A stretch of 64,000 bases of DNA from Pseudooceanicola nanhaiensis DSM 18065 (GCF_000688295.1 NZ_JHZF01000011.1:962288-1026287), one strand, 5' to 3'; positions 37,214-46,573 are shown, counted from the first letter of the stretch. A program made the numbers and translations. Notes: a model not told the origin generated them from the sequence alone.

Positions 37214-38281
37214 TTACTCGATCTCGTCCTTGGTGTAGTAGCCGCTGTCGACCAGCACCTCTTCCCAGTTGGCCTCGGTCACGGGGACCGGCTCCAGCAG
37301 GTAGGAGGGCACGACCTTGACGCCGTTGTCGTAGGTCTCGGTGTCGTTGATCGGCGGCTCGCCACCTTCCAGCACGGCGTTGACCATGTCGACGGTCACG
37401 CGGGCCAGCTCGCGGGTGTCCTTGAAGATCGTCGAATACTGCTCGCCGCGCAGGATCGCCTTGACCGAGGGGATCTCGGCGTCCTGGCCCGAGACGATCG
37501 GCATCTTCATGTCGCCCGAGCCGTAGCCGACGCCCGTCAGCGAGGAGATGATCCCGATCGACAGCCCGTCATAGGGCGAGAGCACACCGTGCACCTGGTT
37601 GTCGCCGGTGTAGTTCGCGGACAGGAGGTTATCCATCCGCGCCTGCGCCACCGAGCCGTCCCAGCGGAGCGTGCCGACCGTGTCCATGCCTGTCTGGCCG
37701 GAGGGGATCTGGATGTCGCCGCTGTCGATCAGCGGCTGAAGCACCGACATCGCGCCATCGTAGAAGAAATAGGCGTTGTTGTCGTCCGGCGAGCCGCCGA
37801 AGAGCTCCACGTTCCAGGGCTTCTGGTCGGGGAAGCGTTCCTTCAGCCCGTCCACCAGCGTCGTCGCCTGCTGCACGCCCACCTTGAAGTTGTCGAAGGT
37901 CGCGTAGTAATCGACGTGCTCGCTGTCGCGGATCAGGCGGTCATAGGCCACCACCTCGATACCGGCGGCATCGGCATTGGCCAGCGCCGAGGTCAGCGTG
38001 GTGCCGTCGATGGCGGCGATCACCAGCACGTTGACGCCCTTGGTGATCATGTTCTCGATCTGGGCAAGCTGGTTCGGGATGTCGTCCTCGGCATATTGCA
38101 GGTCGGTGGCGTAGCCCGCCTCCTCGAACTGCTTCACCATGTTGTCGCCGTCCGCGATCCAGCGGGCGGAGCTCTTCGTCGGCATCGCGATGCCCACGGT
38201 CCCCTTGTCCTGGGCCGCGGCCATGCCGGCCGAAAGGGCAACGACCGCCGTCGTCGCCAGAGCGCGCTTGAATAGGTTCAT
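37214..38281 (-). CDS. chvE: Multiple-sugar periplasmic binding protein ChvE
   Basis: Periplasmic monosaccharide-binding protein of 355 residues. The signal peptide [23 protein letters not shown] is cleaved near residue 23. The mature start [60 protein letters not shown] and [33 protein letters not shown] are typical of ChvE. Two adjacent ATGs exist (38284 and 38281); the second has better spacing from GGGAGG. It is the first gene of the sugar operon and is divergent from a GbpR-like LysR gene, the same arrangement as in Agrobacterium. Confidence 0.93.
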   Translation of the reverse strand: MNLFKRALATTAVVALSAGMAAAQDKGTVGIAMPTKSSARWIADGDNMVKQFEEAGYATDLQYAEDDIPNQLAQIENMITKGVNVLVIAAIDGTTLTSALANADAAGIEVVAYDRLIRDSEHVDYYATFDNFKVGVQQATTLVDGLKERFPDQKPWNVELFGGSPDDNNAYFFYDGAMSVLQPLIDSGDIQIPSGQTGMDTVGTLRWDGSVAQARMDNLLSANYTGDNQVHGVLSPYDGLSIGIISSLTGVGYGSGDMKMPIVSGQDAEIPSVKAILRGEQYSTIFKDTRELARVTVDMVNAVLEGGEPPINDTETYDNGVKVVPSYLLEPVPVTEANWEEVLVDSGYYTKDEIE

Positions 38282-38413
38282 CATGTCCTCCCTCGCGTCT
38301 TCCGGACCCGCGGGGCGGGCCACCGGACGCTGTTCCCTATGAAGCCGACCCGTCCAGACCGTATGGTCTCTCCCTTCGGGCGCGACTTTCGCTAGCGTTT
38401 TGCCCTGCCCTCG

Positions 38414-38469
38414 CATACCAATCAAATCAGTAATGAAGCGCGCAACATACCAATCGGAGCATATCAATG
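38414..38469. promoter_or_regulatory. Repeated CATACCAATC motifs in the chvE / LysR intergenic region
   Basis: CATACCAATC occurs at 38414-38423 and 38446-38455, 32 bases apart (about three helical turns), and a variant CATATCAATG at 38460-38469 runs into the LysR start codon. The region is AT-rich compared with its surroundings. These are candidate sites for the adjacent LysR regulator, which would both repress its own gene and control chvE. Confidence 0.5.
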
Positions 38470-39456
38470 ACCTCCAGCGTGTCCGGCGTCAGCCGGGATC
38501 ACCTGATCCGGCAGGGCCTGCGCTTTTCGCAGCTCCGCCTCCTCGTGGCGCTGGAGGAAAGCGGCCAGATGTCGGGCGCGGCGGCGCAGCTCTCGATCAC
38601 GCAGCCCGCGGCCTCGCGCCTGATGGCCGAGATGGAGCGTATGGTCGGCGCGCCCCTCTACACCCGCCACGCCCGCGGCGTGAGCCTGACCGAGACGGGC
38701 CAGCTTGTCGCGCGCAACGCCCGGTCGATCCTGCACCAGCTTGACCATACGCAGGCGTCGGTCATCGAGATGACGCGCGGCGCGCGCGGGCTGGTGCGGA
38801 TCGGCGCGGTGACGGGGCCGGCGCTCGAGATCGTCCTGCCGGTGATCCGCGACCTGCGCGTGACCTATCCCGAGATCGAGATCACGGTGAACGTCGACAC
38901 CTCGGACAAGCTGGCCGAGGAGCTTCTGGCGCAGGATCTCGACTTCTACATCGGCCGCCTGCCCGACGGGGTGGACGCCCGCGCCTTCCACATGCGCCGC
39001 ATCGGGCCCGAACCCGTGGTGCTGATCGTCCGCCCGGATCATCCGCTGGCGCGGCGCGAGAGGATCGCGCTGGAGGATTGCCTGATCTACGACTGGGTGA
39101 TGCAGCCGCCGGGCGGTCTGCAGCGGCGGACGGTCGAGACCTACCTGCTGGAAAACGGCTATGCCGTACCCAGGCGTATCCTCGGCACCTCGTCGCTGCT
39201 GCTGACGCTGGCGATCATCTCGGACACCAATGCGGTGGCCCCGATGGCGCGCTCGGTCGGAGAGTTCTACGCGGCGAAGGCCGCGCTCGGGGGCAACATC
39301 CGGCTGCTCGACGTGGCGCCCGACATGGCCGTCTCGCCCTATTCGCTGGTGCGGCGCGAGGCGGGCACGCTCTCGCCCCCTGCCGCGCGGGTCTTCGGTA
39401 TGGTCGAACAGGCGATCCTGGACCGGGTGCCCGAAGGCGCGGCGCCGGCCGGATAG
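38467..39456 (+). CDS. gbpR: LysR-family regulator, GbpR-like
   Basis: Transcription regulator of 329 residues. The winged helix-turn-helix spans about residues 18-77 ([55 protein letters not shown]). A LysR substrate-binding domain follows ([56 protein letters not shown]). In Agrobacterium the equivalent gene gbpR controls chvE in response to sugars such as L-arabinose, D-fucose and D-galactose. Position and orientation here are the same, hence the name; the ligand is inferred. It converges on the universal stress protein gene. Confidence 0.85.
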   Translation: MTSSVSGVSRDHLIRQGLRFSQLRLLVALEESGQMSGAAAQLSITQPAASRLMAEMERMVGAPLYTRHARGVSLTETGQLVARNARSILHQLDHTQASVIEMTRGARGLVRIGAVTGPALEIVLPVIRDLRVTYPEIEITVNVDTSDKLAEELLAQDLDFYIGRLPDGVDARAFHMRRIGPEPVVLIVRPDHPLARRERIALEDCLIYDWVMQPPGGLQRRTVETYLLENGYAVPRRILGTSSLLLTLAIISDTNAVAPMARSVGEFYAAKAALGGNIRLLDVAPDMAVSPYSLVRREAGTLSPPAARVFGMVEQAILDRVPEGAAPAG

Positions 39457-39471
39457 CTGCCGCCTGCCCGA

Positions 39472-39903
39472 TCAGCGGACGACGTAGACGGAGGTCCGCG
39501 AATGGCGCACGACCCGCGCGGCGTTCGGGCCGAGCAGGTAGTCGCTGAGGTCGGGCCGGTGCGCGCCCAGCACGATCAGGTCGGCGCCGTCCTTGTCGGC
39601 CGCCATGAGGATCTCGTGATAGACCGCGCCCATGGCGACGACGTGCCGGACCTTCGCGTTCATCTCGGCCCCGAGAGCGGCTTCGCCGAAGAGGGTCAGC
39701 AGTTCCTTCGCCTTGGCGATCGACTTGGCCGAATGGCCCTCCTCGAAATAGCCGCCGACGACGCTCTTGCCGTAATCCGGCAGCACCGTGATCAGGTCGA
39801 GCTGGGCATCGTCCAGCCGGGCGAGCGCGGCGGCGCGTTCCAGGACATGGGTTTCCTCGTCCAGCCGGTTGACGTCGACCGCGCAGAGGATGGTCTCGAT
39901 CAT
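39472..39903 (-). CDS. Universal stress protein (UspA family) coupled to TRAP transporter
   Basis: Small cytoplasmic UspA-fold protein of 143 residues: METILCAVDVNRL-type start (MIETILCAVDVNRLDEETHVL) and the C-terminal nucleotide-binding region LIVLGAHRPDLSDYLLGPNAARVVRHSRTSVYVVR. The start ATG overlaps the stop of the TRAP permease gene by four bases, so it is translated with the transporter. Universal stress proteins coupled to TRAP transporters, such as TeaD with TeaABC in Halomonas, bind ATP and modulate uptake; the same role is likely here. Confidence 0.9.
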   Translation of the reverse strand: MIETILCAVDVNRLDEETHVLERAAALARLDDAQLDLITVLPDYGKSVVGGYFEEGHSAKSIAKAKELLTLFGEAALGAEMNAKVRHVVAMGAVYHEILMAADKDGADLIVLGAHRPDLSDYLLGPNAARVVRHSRTSVYVVR

Positions 39904-42512
39904 GCCGGTTCTCCTTCGGCTGAGGGCGTCTCCGCCCGGCGGTACTGAAGCAGCGCGATCAGCCCCAGAAGCAGGAGCGCCGGGATGAAGATCAGCTCCT
40001 TCGGCATCTGGTCGGCGGGCGCGCGGACGGCGGTGATCTCGACCGGTTCGTCGCCGTAGAAGTCGAAGCTGGCCAGCCGCTCCGAGACCGGGCTGCCGAA
40101 CATCGGTTCATCCAGGATCATCCGGTCGCCCTCGGGCATCAGCATCAGCCCGAGCGCGTCCAGACGCTCCGCCGCATCCGCGCCCTCGGGCACCGTCAGG
40201 GCGAGCGTCAGGTCCTTCTGCTCCAGCGTGTCGAAATCGGGCCCGGTGATGATGACGCGCAGGGTGCCGCCCGCCGGCGCCTCGGCCAGCGCCTCCTCGA
40301 ACTGCGCCGGGGCGTAGTCGTTGTAGGGCGGCTCGATCATGTCCATGAAGAAGCCCGGCCGGAAGAGCGCGAAGGCCACCACCAGAAGCGCCACCGTCTC
40401 CCAGATGCGGGAGCGGGTCAGGAACCAGCCCATCGTCGCCGCGGTGAAGACGAGGATGCCGACGGTCGAGACGATGAAGACGAGGATCCCTTGGGTCCAT
40501 GTCACGTCGATCAGCAGGAGGTCGGTGTTGAAGATGAAGACGAAGGGCAGCGCCACGGTGCGCAGGCTGTAGAAGAAGGCCACGATCCCGGTCCGGATCG
40601 CATCCCCGCCCGAGACGGCGGCGGCGGCGAAGCTCGCGAGCCCGACGGGTGGCGTCACGTCGGCCATGATCCCGAAGTAGAAGACGAAAAGATGCACCGC
40701 GATCAGCGGCACCACGAGGCCCGATTGCGCGCCCAGCTCGACCACCACGCCCACCATGAGCGAGGAGACGACGATGTAGTTCGCCGTGGTCGGCAGCCCC
40801 ATCCCGAGGATCAGCGAGAGGATCGCGACGAAGATCAGCATCAGGATCAGGTTGCCGCCGGACAGGAACTCGACGAAATCGGCCATCACCTGCCCGATGC
40901 CGGTGAGCGAGACGGTGCCCACGATGATCCCCGCCGTCGCGGTTGCCAGCGCGATGCCGATCATGTTCCGCGCGCCGTCGATCATGCCGACGATCAGGTC
41001 GATGAACCCCTCGCGGACCCGCGCGCCTATGGCGCCCTCGCCCCGGAACATCGCCTTCAGCGCCTTCTGGGTCAGCAGGATGAAGAGCAGCAGGAAGGTC
41101 GCCCAGAAGGCCGAGAGGCCGGGCGACTTGCGCTCGATCATCAGGAAATAGACCAGCACGATGATCGGCAGCAGGTAGTAGAGGCCCGACTTGTAGATCC
41201 GCGGGATGGAGGGCAGCTCGACCACCTCGGCATTCGGGTCGTCGGGTTCCAGGTCGGGCACCTGCGCGGCGATCCAGACAAGGCCCACGTAGACCAGCCC
41301 GATCAGCACCGCCAGCACCCAGGAGGCGCCCTCGGGCACCAGTGCGACGACCCAGCTCACGGGATATTGCGTGGCATAGCAGAGCGCCGCGAAGCCCATG
41401 AAGAAGAGGAACATGCCGAGGATCGTCTTCCAGATCGACGCGACCCTGTTGCCGATCGTGGGCATGCGCGTCTTCACCGCCTCGAGATGGACGATGTAGA
41501 CCAGCGCGATGTAGGAGATCACCGCCGGCAGGAAGGCATGGGTGATGACCTCGACGTAGGATATGCCGACATATTCCACCATCAGGAAGGCCGCCGCGCC
41601 CATCACCGGGGGCATGATCTGGCCGTTGACCGAGGACGCGACCTCGACCGCGCCGGCCTTCTCGGCCGAGAAGCCCACGCGTTTCATCAGCGGGATGGTG
41701 AAGGTGCCCGTGGTGACCACGTTGGCGATCGAGGAGCCGGAGATCAGCCCGGTCGCGGCGGACCCCACGACGGCGGCCTTGGCCGGCCCGCCGCGCAGGT
41801 GGCCGAGCGCCCCGAAGGCCATCTTGATGAAGTAGTTGCCCGCCCCCGCCTTGTCGAGGAGCGCGCCGAAGAGGACGAAGAGGAAGACGAACTTGGTGGA
41901 GACCCCGAGCGCGATCCCGAAGACCCCCTCCGAGGTGATCCACATGTGGCTCATCGCCTTGCGGAGCGAGGCTCCGGCCCAGCGGATCTGGTCGGGCACC
42001 AGCTCGGACGCGCCGAAGAACACGTAGCCGAGGAAGATCAGCGCCAGCACGACCATCACCGGGCCGAGCGTCCGGTAGGCGGCAATGAAGAGGAAGATCA
42101 GCCCCGCCAGCGCGAAGGCCGCGTCCATGTCGTCGGCCAGCCCGCCGTTCGAGACGATCTTTTCGTAGAAGAAATAGCCGTACATGGCGAGGAAGGCGCC
42201 GCCGACGGCGAGGATCCAGTCGTACCACGGCACCCGGTCGCGCGGCGCGGACCTGAACAGCGGATAGGCCATGGCCGAGAGGAAGATCGCAAAGGCCAGG
42301 TGGATCTGGCGCGCGTTGTTGATCATGTCGCTCGGCAGCACGTAGGGCGCGACCGGCGAGGCCAGCATGACCTGGAAGATCGACCAGGCCAGCGCGACCA
42401 GCGCGATGAAGGTGCCGATGGCGCCGGACACCTGCCGCGCGCCGCTGTCGCTGGCGGAGACGAGCTCCTGAAGCTCCTGTTCGCTCAGCCCGCGTTTCTC
42501 GGTCTCGGCCAT
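39900..42512 (-). CDS. TRAP transporter permease, 4TM/12TM fusion
   Basis: Inner-membrane protein of 870 residues that fuses the small (DctQ-like) and large (DctM-like) subunits of a tripartite ATP-independent importer, which uses a Na+ or H+ gradient. Many hydrophobic segments are visible. The DctM-like part has KAAVVGSAATGLISGSSIANVVTTGTFTIPLMKRVGFSAEKAGAVEVASSVNGQIMPPVMGAAAFLM and ILGMGLPTTANYIVVSSLMVGVV. A C-terminal region (about 760-850) is a soluble, acidic extension followed by one more membrane segment. It follows its TAXI-type binding protein, and a UspA-type gene follows it. Confidence 0.92.
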   Translation of the reverse strand: MAETEKRGLSEQELQELVSASDSGARQVSGAIGTFIALVALAWSIFQVMLASPVAPYVLPSDMINNARQIHLAFAIFLSAMAYPLFRSAPRDRVPWYDWILAVGGAFLAMYGYFFYEKIVSNGGLADDMDAAFALAGLIFLFIAAYRTLGPVMVVLALIFLGYVFFGASELVPDQIRWAGASLRKAMSHMWITSEGVFGIALGVSTKFVFLFVLFGALLDKAGAGNYFIKMAFGALGHLRGGPAKAAVVGSAATGLISGSSIANVVTTGTFTIPLMKRVGFSAEKAGAVEVASSVNGQIMPPVMGAAAFLMVEYVGISYVEVITHAFLPAVISYIALVYIVHLEAVKTRMPTIGNRVASIWKTILGMFLFFMGFAALCYATQYPVSWVVALVPEGASWVLAVLIGLVYVGLVWIAAQVPDLEPDDPNAEVVELPSIPRIYKSGLYYLLPIIVLVYFLMIERKSPGLSAFWATFLLLFILLTQKALKAMFRGEGAIGARVREGFIDLIVGMIDGARNMIGIALATATAGIIVGTVSLTGIGQVMADFVEFLSGGNLILMLIFVAILSLILGMGLPTTANYIVVSSLMVGVVVELGAQSGLVVPLIAVHLFVFYFGIMADVTPPVGLASFAAAAVSGGDAIRTGIVAFFYSLRTVALPFVFIFNTDLLLIDVTWTQGILVFIVSTVGILVFTAATMGWFLTRSRIWETVALLVVAFALFRPGFFMDMIEPPYNDYAPAQFEEALAEAPAGGTLRVIITGPDFDTLEQKDLTLALTVPEGADAAERLDALGLMLMPEGDRMILDEPMFGSPVSERLASFDFYGDEPVEITAVRAPADQMPKELIFIPALLLLGLIALLQYRRAETPSAEGEPA

Positions 42513-42577
42513 GTGTCCTCCGTCGCGGCGCTGATGGCCGGATTGATTGCTTCGGCTTTCAAAGGGTCACACCCTGT

Positions 42578-42605
42578 GGCGGGGGCCGGCTGGCCGCCCC
42601 CCGCC
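42578..42605 (-). other. Stem-loop between the TAXI binding-protein gene and the TRAP permease gene
   Basis: GGCGGGGG (42578-42585) pairs with CCCCCGCC at 42598-42605, with an inner CGGC/GCCG stem. It begins 20 bases beyond the binding-protein stop. There is no T-run. It resembles the stem-loops found after three other binding-protein genes in this window. Confidence 0.72.
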
Positions 42606-42625
42606 GGAGCATCGGACGGAGCGGC

Positions 42626-43591
42626 TTACTGGAGCCAGCCCTGCTCCTCGTAATACTTCTGCGCGCCCGGATGCAGCGGCGCCGAGAGACCGGCCGAGAC
42701 CATCTCTTCCGGCTTCAGGTTGGCGAAGGCGGGGTGCAGGCCCTTGAAGTCCTCGAAATTCTCGAAGACCGAGGAGACCACCGCGTAGACCGCCTCGTCC
42801 GAGACATTCGCCGAGGTCACGAAGGTCGCGCCCACGCCGAAGGTCTGCACGTCCTCGTCATTGCCGCGGTACATGCCGCCCGGGACCGTGGCGGTCCGGT
42901 AGAACGGGTTTTCCTCGACCAGCGCGGTCACCGCGTCGTTGTCGACCGAAACGAGCACGGAATCGCAGGCGGTGGTGGCCTCCTGGATGGAGCCCGAGGG
43001 ATGGCCGACGGTGTAGACCATCGCGTCGATCTGGTTGTCGCAGAGCGCCGCCGATTGTTCCGCCGCCTTCAGCTCGGTGGCGAGCGCGAAATCGTCAGTG
43101 GTCCAGCCCATCTTCTCCATCAGCACTTCCATCGTGCCACGCTGGCCGGAGCCGGGGTTGCCGATGTTCACGCGCTTGCCCTTGAGGTCCTCGAAGCTCT
43201 CGATGCCGGCATCGGCCCGGGCCACGACGGTGAAGGGCTCGGGATGGACCGAGAAGACGGACCGCAGGTCCTCGAAGGGGCCGGCGCTCTCGAAGGAGGA
43301 GGTGCCGTTATAGGCATGGTACTGCCAGTCGGACTGGGCCACGCCGAATTCCAGTTCGCCCGCGCGGATCGTCTCGAGGTTGTAGACCGAGCCGCCGGTC
43401 GATTCGACCGAGCAGCGGATCCCGTGGTCCCGGCGCCCCTTGTTCACCAGGCGGCAGATCGCGCCGCCGGTCGGGTAGTAGACCCCGGTGACACCGCCGG
43501 TGCCGATGGTGATGAACTCCTCGGCGAATGCCGCCGGTGCCATCACGGCCGCCGCGGCAAGGCCGGCCAGTCCGAGTCTGAGGTGTTTCAT
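42626..43591 (-). CDS. TAXI-family TRAP transporter solute-binding protein
   Basis: Periplasmic binding protein of 321 residues of the TAXI (TRAP-associated extracytoplasmic immunogenic) family. The signal peptide [20 protein letters not shown] is cleaved after AFA at residue 23. The mature protein begins [66 protein letters not shown], a classic TAXI start. Ligands of TAXI proteins include glutamate and other acids, but most are unknown, as here. The ATG at 43591 follows AAGGGAG; an upstream in-frame ATG lacks such a signal. Confidence 0.93.
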   Translation of the reverse strand: MKHLRLGLAGLAAAAVMAPAAFAEEFITIGTGGVTGVYYPTGGAICRLVNKGRRDHGIRCSVESTGGSVYNLETIRAGELEFGVAQSDWQYHAYNGTSSFESAGPFEDLRSVFSVHPEPFTVVARADAGIESFEDLKGKRVNIGNPGSGQRGTMEVLMEKMGWTTDDFALATELKAAEQSAALCDNQIDAMVYTVGHPSGSIQEATTACDSVLVSVDNDAVTALVEENPFYRTATVPGGMYRGNDEDVQTFGVGATFVTSANVSDEAVYAVVSSVFENFEDFKGLHPAFANLKPEEMVSAGLSAPLHPGAQKYYEEQGWLQ

Positions 43592-43879
43592 GGTGTGTCT
43601 CCCTTGGTCTTCATGGGGTTGGTTGAGGGACAAGGAGGTGCGGCCGGTCCGGCCGTCGGTCACCTCCCCGAGGTCGCGACTGCGCGCTGCGATGCGCGCG
43701 GCCCGGTCGGGCGCCCTGGGCCCGGCCCGCCGCGCGACCGTCGTTGGCGGGTTTCGAAAAGGAACAGCTTCGCCACGCGGGTGAAGCGGCTCCGGGGGAT
43801 CGGGTCACGTCCCCGTGATCGTTCCATCAACTTCCGGTCGTGTCAAGAAACGCGCCACGCGGCCCGTCCGGCCCGGCCC
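43592..43879. other. Intergenic region upstream of the TAXI-TRAP operon
   Basis: A 288-bp gap between mnhG and the TAXI-TRAP operon, both on the minus strand. It must hold the TRAP operon promoter. An imperfect inverted repeat with arms GCTTCGCC and GGTGAAGC is near 43768-43788. No gene or clear terminator was seen. Confidence 0.45.
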
Positions 43880-44266
43880 TCACTCCTTGGGCTGGTCCGA
43901 GATCTGCGGCGGATCGTCGTGGATCGACCAGCCGTATTCGCTGGCCGTCGCGGGCAGTTCCTCGTCCCGCCCGGACCGAGTCAGGTAGGTCTTGGCGATG
44001 AAGTTCGCCGAGATCGGCGCGGTCAGGAAGAGGAAGAGCGAGATCAGCAGCTCGTGGAAGGTGAAATCGCCCTTGATCGCGACGAAGTAGACCATCGAGG
44101 CGACGAGCACGCCACCCACGCCGAGCGTCGACGCCTTGGTCGGCGAATGCAGCCTCTGCATGGTGTCGCGCAGCTTCAGCAGTCCGAAGGATCCGACGAA
44201 GCCGAAGACCCCGCTGACGACGAGGCAGAAGGCGACGAGGAATTCGATCAGCAGGTCCATGTCCAT
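43880..44266 (-). CDS. mnhG: Monovalent cation/H+ antiporter subunit G
   Basis: Small membrane subunit of the Mrp/Mnh/Pha antiporter, 128 residues with three hydrophobic segments (LLIEFLVAFCLVVSGVFGFVGSFGLL, VLVASMVYFVAI, ELLISLFLFLTAPISANFIAKT). The signature LRDTMQRLHSPTKASTLGVGG is typical of MnhG/PhaG. Two in-frame ATGs (44266, 44260) are possible. It is the last gene of the operon, with a 9-base gap after mnhF. Confidence 0.9.
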   Translation of the reverse strand: MDMDLLIEFLVAFCLVVSGVFGFVGSFGLLKLRDTMQRLHSPTKASTLGVGGVLVASMVYFVAIKGDFTFHELLISLFLFLTAPISANFIAKTYLTRSGRDEELPATASEYGWSIHDDPPQISDQPKE

Positions 44267-44275
44267 GTCCTCACC

Positions 44276-44545
44276 TCACTCGATGATGTCGCCGCGCAGG
44301 ATGAAGCGGCAATAGGCGACGGTGGACACGAAGCCCACCATCGCGATCAGCATGGAGGCCTCGTAGTAGATCACCGTCTCGTTCTCGATCCCGTAGAGCA
44401 CCAGCAGGGCGATCACGTTGATGACCATCGTGTCGAGCGCGAGGATGCGGTCCGCGTTGGTCGGCCCCCGCACGATACGCCAGAGATTGCAGAGCAGGCC
44501 CGCGCCGTAGCAGGCAAAGGCGAAAAGGATGGCCCATGCGATCAT
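44276..44545 (-). CDS. mnhF: Monovalent cation/H+ antiporter subunit F
   Basis: Small membrane subunit of 89 residues with three hydrophobic segments. The pattern RIVRGPTNADRILALDTMVINVIALLVLYGI is diagnostic for MnhF/PhaF. The start ATG overlaps the mnhE stop by four bases. It forms part of the hetero-oligomeric antiporter that exchanges Na+ or K+ for protons; no independent activity is known. Confidence 0.92.
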   Translation of the reverse strand: MIAWAILFAFACYGAGLLCNLWRIVRGPTNADRILALDTMVINVIALLVLYGIENETVIYYEASMLIAMVGFVSTVAYCRFILRGDIIE

Positions 44546-45033
44546 TGGAAGATCTCCTTCAGCCGCCGTTCGTACCGCGCCTTGATGTCGTCGCGCACGC
44601 CGTCCGGATCGTCGGTGTGCAGGCAGTGCACGAGGATGCAGCTGCCATCGGCCGAGAGCATGGCCGAGACGGTGCCGGGCGTCATGGTGATCGTGCCGGC
44701 GAGCACGGTGATCGCCTCGGGCGAGGTCAGCTCGAGCGGCACGGTCACCCAGCGGGAGCGGATGTCGGCGTTGCGCTTGAACAGGATGATCATCGCCACC
44801 TGGATGTTGGCGACGACGATGTCCCAGAGCACCACCAGCACGTATTCGATCGCCACGAAGGGATGGCTGACCTTGGGCCGGTTCGGCCAGTAGGGCCCGG
44901 TCAGGGCGGGCACGACCAGCGCGAGGATCGCGCCGAGCAGCAGGTTGCCGAGGCTGACGTGGTTGACCAGCATCAGCCAGACCAGCACCAGCGCGACGCT
45001 CAGGATCGGGTGGGGCATCAGGCGTTTGAGCAT
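44542..45033 (-). CDS. mnhE: Monovalent cation/H+ antiporter subunit E
   Basis: Subunit E, 163 residues. Two N-terminal hydrophobic segments (MLKRLMPHPILSVALVLVWLMLV and SLGNLLLGAILALVVPALTGPYW) precede the conserved VALDIVVANIQVAMIIL-like region and ITVLAGTITMTPGTVSAMLSADGSCILVHCL. The ATG at 45033 lies 1 base beyond the mnhD stop. A longer upstream open frame runs inside mnhD and is rejected. Length matches PhaE/MnhE. Confidence 0.91.
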   Translation of the reverse strand: MLKRLMPHPILSVALVLVWLMLVNHVSLGNLLLGAILALVVPALTGPYWPNRPKVSHPFVAIEYVLVVLWDIVVANIQVAMIILFKRNADIRSRWVTVPLELTSPEAITVLAGTITMTPGTVSAMLSADGSCILVHCLHTDDPDGVRDDIKARYERRLKEIFQ

Positions 45034-45034
45034 C

Positions 45035-46573
45035 TCAACCCTCCAGGTCCGTGCCGAGCACGGCGCCGACATAGCCCGCGCGGTCGAACAGCTGCGCCGA
45101 CGTGCGTTCGAGGTATCCGGCCGCCGGTCCGGCGAGCAACGAGAGCAGCACCAGAAGAGCGAGCGCCGCCATCGAGGGCGCCAGCTCCATCGGGCGCGCG
45201 GCGGGCGGCATCGGGGCCGCGACCTCGTCCCCGGCCAGCACGGCGGCGGGCGTGGCGGTGGATTTCCAGAACAGGACCGAGCCCGCGCGGGCAAAGCCCA
45301 CGATGGTGAAGAGCGAGCCCGCGAGGATCGCGGTCCAGGCCCAGGGCAGCTCGGCGGGATCGCGCATCACGTCCAGCACGAAGAGCTTGCCGAGGAACCC
45401 GCTGAGCGGCGGCATCCCCGCCATGCCGATCGCGGCGGCGAAGAAGAGCGCGGCAAAGAGCCCGTTCTGCTGCGTGACCGGCATCGCCGCGAGCCCGTCG
45501 ACCTCGCGCCGCGTCACCACGAGGTCGGCGATCAGGAAGAGCGCCGCCGCCGCGAAGGTCGAATGCACGAGGTAGTAGAGCGCCGCCGTCGTCGCCTCGG
45601 GCGTGAAGGCCGAGATCGCGATCATCAGCGTGCCCATGGAGCCCACGACCGAGAAGGCGATCAGCGGCATGAGCCGGCGCGCGCCCAGCACCCCGACGGC
45701 GCCGATGGCGATCGTGACGATGGCCGCCGGGAAGAGCCAGGAGCCCGCGACGCCCTCGGTCGCCGCGATCTCGGGCCCGAAGGCGAGCGTGTGGACGCGA
45801 AGGATGGCATAGGCGCCGACCTTGGTCATGATCGCGAAGAGCGCGGCCACCGGCGCGGGTGCGTTGGCATAGGTGCCGGGCAGCCAGAACTGCACCGGGA
45901 AGAGCGCGGCCTTCACCGCGAAGACGATCATCAGGAGCATCGTCGCCACCCGGACCAGCGCCGCGTCCTCGACCGGGATCTCGGCCAGCCGCACCGCGAG
46001 ATGCGCGATGTTGAGCGTGCCGGTCGTGGCATAGAGCGTGCCGAGCGCGAAGAGGAAGAGCGTGGAGCCCGCGAGGTTGATCACCACGTATTGCAGCCCC
46101 GCCTGCAGCCGCGCCTTGCCGCCCGAATGGATCATCAGCCCGTAGGAGGCGATGAGCAGCACCTCGAAGAAGACGAAGAGGTTGAAGACGTCCCCCGTCA
46201 GGAAGGCGCCGCAGATGCCCATGAGCTGGAACTGGAAGAGCGCGTGGAAATGCCGCCCCCGGTTGTCCCAGCCGGTGGCGATGGCGTGGATCAGCACGAT
46301 CAGCGCCAGCAGCGAGGTCAGGAAGACCATGAGGGCCGACAGCCGGTCGAGCACGAGCACGATGCCATAGGGCGCCTCCCAATCGCCGAGCTTGTAGACA
46401 TGGGTCTCGCCGCTGGTCGCGAGGATCAGCAGCCCGACCGAGATCGCGGCGAGGAAGATCGTGCCGGTGACCGAGGCGGCGCGGGCCAGCGAGATGTCGT
46501 GCCGCATGACGAAGCCGATCAGCGGCGCCAGCATGGCGGGCAGGATGACGGGGGCGATGATCCAGTGGTTCAT
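45035..46573 (-). CDS. mnhD: Monovalent cation/H+ antiporter subunit D
   Basis: Large membrane subunit of 512 residues related to the proton-pumping subunits NuoM/NuoN of complex I. About 14 hydrophobic segments are seen. Family stretches include VFNLFVFFEVLLIASYGLMIHSG, GTLNIAHLAVRLAEIP, FAVKAALFPVQFWLPGTYANAPAPVAALFAIMTKVG and GMPPLSGFLGKLFVLDVM. The charged residue in VKAALFPVQFWLP belongs to the putative ion path. The start ATG overlaps the mnhC stop by four bases. Confidence 0.94.
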   Translation of the reverse strand: MNHWIIAPVILPAMLAPLIGFVMRHDISLARAASVTGTIFLAAISVGLLILATSGETHVYKLGDWEAPYGIVLVLDRLSALMVFLTSLLALIVLIHAIATGWDNRGRHFHALFQFQLMGICGAFLTGDVFNLFVFFEVLLIASYGLMIHSGGKARLQAGLQYVVINLAGSTLFLFALGTLYATTGTLNIAHLAVRLAEIPVEDAALVRVATMLLMIVFAVKAALFPVQFWLPGTYANAPAPVAALFAIMTKVGAYAILRVHTLAFGPEIAATEGVAGSWLFPAAIVTIAIGAVGVLGARRLMPLIAFSVVGSMGTLMIAISAFTPEATTAALYYLVHSTFAAAALFLIADLVVTRREVDGLAAMPVTQQNGLFAALFFAAAIGMAGMPPLSGFLGKLFVLDVMRDPAELPWAWTAILAGSLFTIVGFARAGSVLFWKSTATPAAVLAGDEVAAPMPPAARPMELAPSMAALALLVLLSLLAGPAAGYLERTSAQLFDRAGYVGAVLGTDLEG

